Shown here: piece by piece, positions 1-5,323 of the stretch | Layout of the letters: the number at the start of each line of letters is the position of its first letter | Numbering within the stretch: position 1 is the first letter of the stretch | Source of the DNA: CAYLNK01 sp964384675 | GTDB taxonomy: Bacteria; Acidobacteriota; Thermoanaerobaculia; UBA5066 | Assembly: GCA_964384675.1 (NCBI GenBank) | Contig: CAYLNK010000357.1 | Span: forward strand, 1 to 6,602 | DNA: 6,602 nt | Direction of reading: 5' to 3' | Translations under genes and position numbers: made by a program | The notes under the pieces: generated by a model | What the model was told of the DNA's origin: nothing | The model's database searches: none | The model's input: only the letters and a program-made list of their open reading frames with translations

Positions 1-114
1 GCCGGCGCGGGCGCCGTCCAGCGGGACGCCGGCGTGCCGGCGGCGCTCGCGACGCTCCTGCAGGCCGTCGCGGTGCTGGCGCTCCTCTGGGCGAAGGGCC
101 GGGCGCGATCGTGA
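1..114 (+). CDS. C-terminal end of a nucleoside/simple-sugar ABC transporter permease (partial)
   Basis: An open frame enters from the left edge and ends at TGA 112-114, giving the last 37 residues of a protein. The tail, with a short polar GAVQRDAGVP stretch followed by a hydrophobic segment (ALATLLQAVAVLALLW), looks like the end of BPD_transp_2 family permeases of the NupP/YufP type. In these a final membrane helix follows a 'QR..GVP' stretch. The next gene starts inside its stop codon (GTGA overlap at 111-114) and encodes the partner permease, which is the normal order in BMP/Nup-type importers (lipoprotein, ATPase, two permeases). The family call rests on a short fragment plus the neighbour, so the identity is an inference supported by context. 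Confidence 0.6.
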   Translation, partial: AGAGAVQRDAGVPAALATLLQAVAVLALLWAKGRARS

Positions 115-977
115 TCGGCGGCTTTTTCGAGGTCGCGCTGCTCCTCTCGGCGCCGCTCGTGCTGGCTGCGGCCGGCGAGCTGCTCCTGGAGCGCTCCGGG
201 ACGCTCCAGATCGGGCTCGAGGGGACGATGCTGCTGGGCGCCTTCGCCGCCTTCGCGATCGGCCTGAAGGGCGCGGGCCCGGGCGCGGCCCTCGCCGCCG
301 CCACCGCGGTCGGGACGACCTCCGGGCTCCTCTTCGCCTTCTTCGCGGTCGAGCGGCGCGCCGATCCCATCCTCGTGGGTACGGCCTGGAACCTCCTCGC
401 CCTCGGCGCCACGGGCTTCGCCTATCGCCTCGTCGCCGGTGAGACGGGCCGCGTGCTCGAGGTCCCGACGCTCGGCAAGCCGTGGCTCGGGCTCCCGATC
501 CCGGTCGTCCTTTCGTTCGGCGTCCCGGTCCTTCTCCACGTCTTCTTCCGCGGGACGCGCGCCGGGCTGATCGTCACCGCGGCGGGCGAGACCCCCGCGG
601 CCGTGCGCGCACTCGGCCGATCGGTCGTCGGCGTCCGCACCGCGACGTCCGCCGTCGCCGGGCTCCTGGGCGGTGCCGCCGGCGGCCTCCTCGTCGTCAC
701 GGTCTCGCCGACGTTCGTCGAGGGAGTCACCGCCGGCCGGGGCTTCCTCGCGCTGTCACTGGTCGTCTTCGCGCGCTGGAAGCCCCTGGGCTTGATACCC
801 GCCGCGCTCCTCCTCGGGGGCGGAACGGCGCTCCAGTACCGGCTTCAGGCCGGCGGCGGCTCGTCGATCCCGTACCCGTTCTTCCTGGCGCTGCCGGCGC
901 TGCTCGCGCTCGCCGGGCTCGCGTTCTCGTCGTCGCGGGGCGGGGCGCCGAAGGCGCTCGGGAGCCCGGCGCCGTAG
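111..977 (+). CDS. Nucleoside/simple-sugar ABC transporter permease, NupQ/YufQ-like (BPD_transp_2)
   Basis: This 288-residue inner-membrane protein has the features of the second permease of BMP-dependent nucleoside importers. The N-terminal helix SAPLVLAAAGELLLERSG (13-30) leads into LQIGLEGTMLLGAF (32-45), the family's 'N.G.EG.ML.GAF' signature. Residues 85-106 (DPILVGTAWNLLALGATGFAYR) also match the family. A cytoplasmic loop around 158-176 (AAGETPAAVRALGRSVVGV) is the likely ATPase-coupling region, and the stretch 198-230 (F.EGVTAGRGFLALSLVVFARWKPLG) is strongly family-like. I see about eight hydrophobic segments, and the length is normal. The GTG start overlaps the upstream permease stop, and only a weak GAAGGG lies 12 bases before it, so translational coupling is likely. 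The substrate cannot be read from the permease; nucleosides are the usual one. The last ~15 residues (Gly/Pro/Ser-rich) look like a dispensable tail. The TAG stop lies in the loop of a hairpin. Confidence 0.88.
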   Translation: MIGGFFEVALLLSAPLVLAAAGELLLERSGTLQIGLEGTMLLGAFAAFAIGLKGAGPGAALAAATAVGTTSGLLFAFFAVERRADPILVGTAWNLLALGATGFAYRLVAGETGRVLEVPTLGKPWLGLPIPVVLSFGVPVLLHVFFRGTRAGLIVTAAGETPAAVRALGRSVVGVRTATSAVAGLLGGAAGGLLVVTVSPTFVEGVTAGRGFLALSLVVFARWKPLGLIPAALLLGGGTALQYRLQAGGGSSIPYPFFLALPALLALAGLAFSSSRGGAPKALGSPAP

Positions 978-987
978 GGCGCCGGGC
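964..987. terminator. Perfect 10-bp inverted repeat, likely bidirectional terminator
   Basis: The arms GCCCGGCGCC (964-973) and GGCGCCGGGC (978-987) are exact reverse complements around a 4-base loop, GTAG. The loop contains the stop codon of the permease gene (975-977). The right arm ends three bases before the stop of the convergent minus-strand gene (991-993). Position between two converging genes and the very stable all-G/C stem fit a shared transcription terminator. Neither side has a run of T, so this would be a hairpin-only type rather than a classical intrinsic terminator. The repeat is directly seen; the function is inferred. Confidence 0.6.
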
Positions 988-990
988 GGC

Positions 991-2748
991 TCATCGGCGG
1001 GACCACTGGAGCCCGCTGTTCTCCAGGGACATGGCCTCTCCGTAGAAGGGCGGGAACGAGCCGCCCCCGGGCGGGTCGCGGAGCGCGAGGGCCAGCCAGC
1101 CCTGCGCCCCGCACGAGAGCCGGGCCAGGTGCTCGCCGGCCGCGAGGCTCCACGTGCCGTCGGGCCCGCTCGGCTGTCCGTCGACGCGCACGCAGGCCCC
1201 CGACCCCTCGTCGTTGGACCACCAACGGAAACGGCCTCCGGCCACCACGTCGAAGCGGATCTCTCCTCCGCCCGGCCCCTCGAGGAGATGTCCAGGGACG
1301 AAGACGTTGTCCCGGTACGCGACGTAGTGGTCGGCGAAGAACTTCTGGACGGGCGGGGGAAGCTGGAAGACGCGAAACGACGAGACGATGAACCTCACCG
1401 GGCGCTTCCGGAGCTCCTGGATGAACGCGGCCGTGCTCCGCTCGGCCTCCGGTCCGTAGAACAGCCGGGTGATGTCCTGCGAGAAGTACGTCGGGAACGG
1501 CTCCGGATCGGGCCTGCAAAAGAGCGCGCTCTCCGGATGGAAGCCCCGATCGCCGGGCGCGAAGTTCCGGGCGACGAAGCCGAGCGCGTCCCGCTGGGCG
1601 GCCTGCGAATCGTCCAAGAGGAGCACGGAGGCGCGCAGGGCCGGAATCGCCAGGGCCAGCCCGAAGAGCCCGACGAAGACGTGCCGCTCCCGGGGCGTCG
1701 GCAGGAGGCCGAGGATGGAATCGAGGCCGAGCGCGAGGGCCGTGGCCGGGAAGACCCCCAGGGTCATCCAGAAATACGGGAACGCGGCGGCGTGGAAGAG
1801 GCCCACCGTCACGCCCAGCCCGGCGACCGCCCAGGCGAGCCCCAGGACCCGGGCCCGCTCCTCCTTCCCCCGATCGCGCCACGTCACCCCGGCCAGCAGC
1901 AACGCGAGGACCGCGTGCGGCAGCAGCGACGGCAGCATCCCGAAGTAGGCGTTGAATCCGATCGTGCTCCTGTAGTACTCGAACGGGCTCATCGCGATCC
2001 GGAGGGTCGTCGGCTCCGGCAGATGCACCACGCGGCCGAGGACCGATCGGTAGAGCACGACGGCGGCCAGGCCGCCCAGCCCGGCCAGGAGCGCCCTCCC
2101 GAGCTCCCTTCCCGTTCGCCAGGACCGGTCGATCAGGACGTCTCCCAGGGCGAGGAGACCGACCAGGAGCCCCAGATAGGCGGCCTTCTGCGAGAAGAGA
2201 TAGCCGATGCCGAGCAGCAGCCCGGCGGCCAGGGCCTCGCGCCCACGCCGACGGGGGCCGAGGGCGAGGACACCGGCCCAGAGCGCGGCGGCGACCGCGC
2301 CGTGGTCCGCACGGACCTGAAGGGACCAGCGCAGGAAGACGGGCACCAGGACGAGCAGCCCGGTGCCGACGGTCGCGGCGATCGCGGGCTCCGCGCTTCT
2401 CCGGCAGGCGCGGCGGAGAAGCGTCCAGAGTCCCGCGCCCATCAGCACCGTGAAGACGATCCAGACGTACCGGGCGCGACGTACGGCCGAGACCGCGTCC
2501 TCGCAGTGGACCACGGCCGGAAGCGCCGCCAGGGTCGCGAGGCCAGGCCTTCCCCCACCCTGCAGCTGCCCCGAGAGGAAGGTCGCCCGGGCCTTGGCGA
2601 GGAGAGCGAACTCGTCCCAGTTCACGGTCTCCGTTCGCACCGCGAGAACGTGGAGCACCAGGAGCGTCACCCCGAGCAGCACCGGTGCGCCGACCGGTGC
2701 GAGCCACGGGGCTCCTGACGGCCGGCGGGACGACTCCATCCGGCTCAC
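991..2748 (-). CDS. GT-C family membrane glycosyltransferase with extra C-terminal periplasmic domain
   Basis: This 585-residue multi-spanning protein resembles the PMT_2/ArnT-like GT-C glycosyltransferases, which move sugars from polyprenyl-phosphate donors at the periplasmic face. After the first helix (about 19-37) the first periplasmic loop carries TVNWDEF (41-47); the D45-E46 pair is the expected catalytic/metal-site acidic motif. A second acidic residue lies in LRWSLQVRAD (139-148). Further hydrophobic segments run to about residue 378. A soluble region (about 380-490, with ALGFVARNFAPGDRGF and VRFIVSSFRVFQLPPPVQKFF) is followed by a Gly/Trp-rich domain (about 490-585, FDVVAGGRFRWWSNDEG) that looks beta-stranded. 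Donor and acceptor are unknown. The GTG at 2748 gives the longest frame; ATG at 2739 is equally possible, and neither has a strong ribosome site. It follows the Spy-like gene by 65 bases on the same strand, so it may be co-transcribed with the sigma cassette. Confidence 0.72.
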   Translation of the reverse strand: MSRMESSRRPSGAPWLAPVGAPVLLGVTLLVLHVLAVRTETVNWDEFALLAKARATFLSGQLQGGGRPGLATLAALPAVVHCEDAVSAVRRARYVWIVFTVLMGAGLWTLLRRACRRSAEPAIAATVGTGLLVLVPVFLRWSLQVRADHGAVAAALWAGVLALGPRRRGREALAAGLLLGIGYLFSQKAAYLGLLVGLLALGDVLIDRSWRTGRELGRALLAGLGGLAAVVLYRSVLGRVVHLPEPTTLRIAMSPFEYYRSTIGFNAYFGMLPSLLPHAVLALLLAGVTWRDRGKEERARVLGLAWAVAGLGVTVGLFHAAAFPYFWMTLGVFPATALALGLDSILGLLPTPRERHVFVGLFGLALAIPALRASVLLLDDSQAAQRDALGFVARNFAPGDRGFHPESALFCRPDPEPFPTYFSQDITRLFYGPEAERSTAAFIQELRKRPVRFIVSSFRVFQLPPPVQKFFADHYVAYRDNVFVPGHLLEGPGGGEIRFDVVAGGRFRWWSNDEGSGACVRVDGQPSGPDGTWSLAAGEHLARLSCGAQGWLALALRDPPGGGSFPPFYGEAMSLENSGLQWSRR

Positions 2749-2753
2749 TCTAA

Positions 2754-2778
2754 CCCGGAAGAACGAGACCGATCCGGG
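2754..2778 (-). repeat. Short inverted repeat in the spacer before the GT-C gene
   Basis: On the minus strand the 65-base spacer between the Spy-like gene and the GT-C gene contains CCCGGA (2778-2773) and its exact reverse complement TCCGGG (2759-2754), 13 bases apart. The downstream arm ends five bases before the GTG at 2748. It could be a weak attenuator, could mask the ribosome site, or could be chance in such G/C-rich DNA. No T-run follows. The rest of the spacer is a G/C-only tract (about 2776-2797) with no recognisable promoter. Confidence 0.25.
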
Positions 2779-2813
2779 CGGCCGCGGCGCGGCGCGCTCC
2801 GAGAATCAGCGCT

Positions 2814-3332
2814 TCAAGGCCTGTCGTCCTCGGCGACCGGCGCGCCCGGCTTTCCGGGGCGAGGATCACGCCCTTCGAGCAGCCGCCGCCGCGACCGCTT
2901 CTCCCCGTCCCGCTCTCCGCGCCACTCCTCGCGCCGATCGAGGATCCGCTGCCACTGCTCGTTCGTGAGGATGGCCTTCATCTCGACCACCATCATGGTG
3001 TGCGACTTCCCCAGCCGGGCGCGCGCCTGCTCGAGCGCGTCGACGGCGGCTCCGACCTTCTTCGGGTCGGAGTCCTTCTTCGACATCAGCTCCTCGACGT
3101 CGATCATCCGGCGCTCCACCTCGGCCTTCAGGTCGACGAACGACCGCCGGTTCTTGGAGAAGACGTCCTCCAGCCGCTCCTGCTGGTCGGCCGACAGGTT
3201 GAGGACGTCCACCACGCGCGGCCGCTTCCACCACTTTCCGAGCGGGAGATCGGGCATCTGGGCCTTCATCGGGAGGGCCAGGAGGACGATCGGCGCGGCG
3301 GCCAGGAAGGTGTTCCGCAGGAGGCGTCTCAC
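2814..3332 (-). CDS. Spy/CpxP-like periplasmic protein (LTxxQ / heavy-metal-resistance type)
   Basis: This 172-residue protein has an N-terminal basic-hydrophobic segment (residues 2-24, ending in LALPMKA before Q25). It reads as a signal peptide or membrane anchor, so the rest should be periplasmic. The mature part is charged and helical. Two Spy/CpxP-like 'LTxxQ'-type motifs are present: LNLSADQQERL (44-54) and LTNEQWQRIL (122-131), with an amphipathic helical stretch between them. KSHTMMVVEM (109-118) supplies one His and three Met, possible metal ligands. Family members are periplasmic chaperones or metal/stress sensors (Spy, CpxP, ZraP, CnrX). The tail (about 138-172) is rich in Arg, Lys, Asp and Pro and is probably disordered. 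The GTG start overlaps the anti-sigma stop (GTGA) with AAGGGG four bases before it. The open frame extends upstream to 3755, but that part shadows the anti-sigma gene. Co-location suggests it modulates the anti-sigma factor. Confidence 0.78.
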   Translation of the reverse strand: MRRLLRNTFLAAAPIVLLALPMKAQMPDLPLGKWWKRPRVVDVLNLSADQQERLEDVFSKNRRSFVDLKAEVERRMIDVEELMSKKDSDPKKVGAAVDALEQARARLGKSHTMMVVEMKAILTNEQWQRILDRREEWRGERDGEKRSRRRLLEGRDPRPGKPGAPVAEDDRP

Positions 3333-3874
3333 AACGCCCCTTCGAGCTCGGGCGCGGTCGAGGCGTCGGCGAGGAGCTGGTCGATCGAGCGCAGGAGCTC
3401 GTCGTCGCTCGAGTCGTCCGCGGCCAGGGCCGGCGCCGGAGTCTGCGCGGCCACGACCCGGGCGTCTGGCGCCGGTGCGGCGGACGGCCGGAGGAACGTC
3501 AGGCCCGCCACCAGGGCCAGCGCCGCCGCCACGCTCCCGAACGCCATCACGGGACGCCTCACGAACGTCGACGCGCTGCGGGCGAAGGCCGCCGGACGGA
3601 AGGCCAGAGCGGGGCGCCCCTCCGCGGCGACGGCGGCCATGACCGCGGCGCTCTGAGCCGACCAGAACGCGTCGGGCAGGGCCTCCACGACGCCGTCCGT
3701 GGCCCCGCGGTCGAGCAGCCACGCCTCCCGCAGCAGAACCACCCGCGACTGGCACTCGGCGCAGACGGCCAGGTGCATCGGGACCGGTGCGGGGTCGTCG
3801 CCCGGAGGGAAAACACGGGCCACCATCTCGTCTGGCGTGAGGTGCGGACCACGGGTCTGCGAGCCGGTCTTCAT
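3329..3874 (-). CDS. Transmembrane zinc-binding anti-sigma factor (zf-HC2/ZAS type)
   Basis: This 181-residue single-pass membrane protein should hold the adjacent ECF sigma factor inactive at the inner membrane. The cytoplasmic N-terminal part contains MHLAVCAECQ (33-42), the H-x3-C-x2-C zinc motif of ZAS-type anti-sigma factors (H34, C38, C41). A helical stretch containing FWSAQSAAVMAAV (70-82) follows. One membrane helix spans about 109-128 (VMAFGSVAAALALVAGLTFL). The remaining ~50 residues, Ala/Pro-rich and ending in an acidic helix (DDELLRSIDQLLADAS, about 157-172), should be periplasmic and could receive a signal. The ATG overlaps the sigma stop (ATGA) and has GGAGG seven bases upstream, the clearest ribosome site in the window. 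Its own stop overlaps the Spy-like start. The three-gene overlap strongly supports a functional unit. The cysteines also leave redox sensing possible. Confidence 0.88.
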   Translation of the reverse strand: MKTGSQTRGPHLTPDEMVARVFPPGDDPAPVPMHLAVCAECQSRVVLLREAWLLDRGATDGVVEALPDAFWSAQSAAVMAAVAAEGRPALAFRPAAFARSASTFVRRPVMAFGSVAAALALVAGLTFLRPSAAPAPDARVVAAQTPAPALAADDSSDDELLRSIDQLLADASTAPELEGAL

Positions 3875-4563
3875 CGGAGGTCCTCCAGGAGGGCCCGGAG
3901 CTTTCGGGCGGCGCGGAAGAGATGGGACTTGATGGTCCCGTCGTCGAGCCCGGTCGCGGCGCCTATCTCGGCGATCGACTTCTCCTCGTAGTGCTTCATC
4001 ACGAAGACGGCGCGCTGCCGGGGCGACAGCGAGACCAGCGCGTCGGCGAGCCGCCGCCGGATGTCGCGCGACATCACGTCGCGTTCCGGCGACGTGCCGT
4101 CGCTGGGGTCGAAGCCCCGCGGGATCTCGCCGCTGTCGTCGTCCTCGAGCCCGCGGACGTCCCCGAACGAGACCAGGGGCCGTTTCCGCCGGAACTTGTC
4201 GCGGACCGTGTTGATGGCGATCCGGGTGACCCAGGTCTCGAAGGACGAATCGGCCTTGAAGTCGCCCAGGGCGCGGTACGCCTTGATGAAGACGTCCTGG
4301 GTGATGCAGTCGGCGTCCGAGGAGTCCCGGACGAGCGTGTAGACGAACCGGAAGATCTTCTTCTGGTAGGTCCGCACGAAGTACTCGAAGGCTTCCGTCT
4401 CGCCGGCTTTGACCCTGGCCAGGGCTTCCGCGTCCAGACGACGCTCGACCTCTCCCTTCGGGGGCCGAACCTGATCCTCGTTCCTCACGCGGAGCGTCTC
4501 CCGGCTTTCAAAGGCGGCACCTCCTGGAAACCTGAGGATCGGAGCTGTGGCCGTGCTCGACAC
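3871..4563 (-). CDS. ECF-type RNA polymerase sigma factor (sigma-70 family)
   Basis: This 230-residue protein carries the two conserved ECF domains. Region 2 spans about 43-128, with DAEALARVKAGETEAFEYFV, the core-binding DADCITQDVFIKAYRAL (83-99) and the promoter-melting/-10 part FETWVTRIAINTVRDKFRRKR (108-128). Region 4 spans about 169-230, with LSPRQRAVFVMKHYEEKSIAEIG and the helix-turn-helix ATGLDDGTIKSHLFRAARKLR (203-223). The linker between them (about 130-168) is acidic and rather long. The N-terminal ~40 residues from GTG 4563 have no ECF match. An alternative GTG at 4488 (residue 26), preceded by GGGAG nine bases upstream, would give a more usual 205-residue protein. The stop overlaps the anti-sigma start (ATGA), so the sigma should be held by that product and released on a signal. 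It starts 37 bases after the kinase gene, leaving room for its own promoter. Confidence 0.92.
   Translation of the reverse strand: MSSTATAPILRFPGGAAFESRETLRVRNEDQVRPPKGEVERRLDAEALARVKAGETEAFEYFVRTYQKKIFRFVYTLVRDSSDADCITQDVFIKAYRALGDFKADSSFETWVTRIAINTVRDKFRRKRPLVSFGDVRGLEDDDSGEIPRGFDPSDGTSPERDVMSRDIRRRLADALVSLSPRQRAVFVMKHYEEKSIAEIGAATGLDDGTIKSHLFRAARKLRALLEDLR
3876..3892 (-). promoter_or_regulatory. Ribosome binding site of the anti-sigma gene within nested palindromes
   Basis: The minus-strand GGAGG at 3886-3882 lies seven bases before the ATG at 3874 and is the likely Shine-Dalgarno site. It is flanked on both sides by CCTCC (3892-3888 and 3880-3876), so the site can pair with either flank. 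The region still codes for the last sigma residues (ALLEDL). The ribosome site is well supported; a role for the flanking CCTCC copies in limiting access is only a possibility. Confidence 0.6.
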
Positions 4564-4571
4564 GACCTTTG

Positions 4572-4599
4572 GACGACGAACCGAGACCGGGAGTTTACC
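4572..4599 (-). promoter_or_regulatory. Candidate ECF-type promoter upstream of the sigma gene
   Basis: The 37-base spacer between the kinase stop (4601-4603) and the GTG at 4563 is the only A/T-containing break in this part of the operon. On the minus strand it reads GGTAAAC (4599-4593), 17 bases, then CGTC (4575-4572). This loosely resembles ECF promoters (-35 GGAAC-like, -10 CGTC-like), which often drive their own sigma gene. Transcription from it would begin only a few bases before 4563, favouring a near-leaderless start or use of the GTG at 4488. It is a visual match to a short degenerate pattern, so confidence is low. Confidence 0.3.
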
Positions 4600-4600
4600 T

Positions 4601-5323
4601 TCAGGAGGAAGAACCCGTCCTTCTCCAGGGACGGAGCCGCTTCTTCAGGTCGTCCCAGAGCACGATCCGGCTCCGCAGAAGGCGCAGAGCCAGAGCCCAC
4701 CCGACCGGAGGTATCCCGCGGAAGTAGCTCTCCAGCATCAGCTTCCGGTCCTCGGAGCGGTTCAGCCCGGGCCGGGCCAGATCGCGGAGACGGGACCACG
4801 TGGGGACGGGGCCCGGCCGGAGCCGGGCGCGGTCCAGATCGACGAGCCAGAGCTTCGGCCCGTCCTCGGACGTGACCAGGATGTTGCCGTCGGTGAAGTC
4901 GCGGAAGAAGACACCGCCGTCGTGCATGGAACGGGCGAGCCGCCCGAGCGCCTCGACGATCGCCTCGAAGGTGAAAGGGAGAGGGGGCTCGGGCCACGCC
5001 ACGGGGTCGTCCCTGTGGAGGAACCAGCGCCGCACCTGCGCCGCACCCTCCAGCCGGCGGGCGACGTACCAGGTCTCCCGTGCCGTCTCGACCGTGCCGA
5101 GCGGCTCCGGGGTGGGCAGACCGCAGGCCAGGAGCGCGCGGGCGGTGGCCACCGACCGTTCCGCTCTCGTCCCGCGTCGGGCATCGCCCCTCTCGCGAGG
5201 AACCTTCTTCACCACGACCGGCACTCGCTCGCCTTCGCGCACGAGGACGCCGTCGACGACCTCGTGCCGGCCGGGGTGGCGCCGGGCGTCGGTGGCGATC
5301 TCGAGCCGGCCGTCGAGGTTCAC
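4601..5323 (-). CDS. WaaP/KdkA-like lipopolysaccharide (Kdo/heptose) kinase
   Basis: This 240-residue cytoplasmic protein has the core of the lipopolysaccharide kinase (Kdo/WaaP, InaA) family, which phosphorylates inner-core Kdo or heptose with ATP. Visible kinase elements in order: VPVVVKKV (34-41; K39 or K40 as the ATP-binding lysine), E55 as the likely helix-C glutamate, the hinge-region stretch TWYVARRLEG (84-93), the catalytic loop MHDGGVFFRDFTDGNILV (133-150; D142 and N147), and the metal-binding WLVDLDRARL (159-168; D162 in place of DFG). The size matches small KdkA-type kinases. The C-terminal helical part is rich in Arg and Leu, which may aid membrane contact. GTG at 5323 overlaps the glycosyltransferase stop (GTGA) and lacks a clear ribosome site, pointing to coupled translation; the open frame extends upstream to 6430 but shadows that gene. 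The exact sugar target is unknown, and a more general InaA/RIO-like kinase role is possible. Confidence 0.82.
   Translation of the reverse strand: MNLDGRLEIATDARRHPGRHEVVDGVLVREGERVPVVVKKVPRERGDARRGTRAERSVATARALLACGLPTPEPLGTVETARETWYVARRLEGAAQVRRWFLHRDDPVAWPEPPLPFTFEAIVEALGRLARSMHDGGVFFRDFTDGNILVTSEDGPKLWLVDLDRARLRPGPVPTWSRLRDLARPGLNRSEDRKLMLESYFRGIPPVGWALALRLLRSRIVLWDDLKKRLRPWRRTGSSS

Noticed and set aside
845..2707. Long minus-strand frame (620 codons) overlapping the GT-C gene
   Set aside because: It is the neighbouring frame of the same strand; its translation is Arg/Gly/Pro/Ala-rich with no membrane or domain pattern, whereas the 991-2748 frame gives clear helices and a WDE motif. Typical high-GC shadow.
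1129..2718. Long plus-strand frame (529 codons) antisense to the GT-C gene
   Set aside because: The product is a run of charged residues, Pro and Gly without hydrophobic core or motifs, as expected from the complement of a high-GC membrane-protein gene.
2749..2800. Sigma-70-like promoter (TAGAGT as -10) before the GT-C gene
   Set aside because: The hexamer at the right distance upstream, GATCGG, does not resemble a -35 element, so the match is no better than chance.
3333..3755. Upstream extension of the Spy-like frame
   Set aside because: The added residues are Arg/Gly-rich and lie over the anti-sigma gene in another frame; the GTG at 3332 is followed by a signal-like segment and overlaps the anti-sigma stop.
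3922..4875. Plus-strand frame (317 codons) antisense to the sigma gene and part of the kinase gene
   Set aside because: It spans two well-supported opposite-strand genes and the spacer between them, and shows no recognisable domain.
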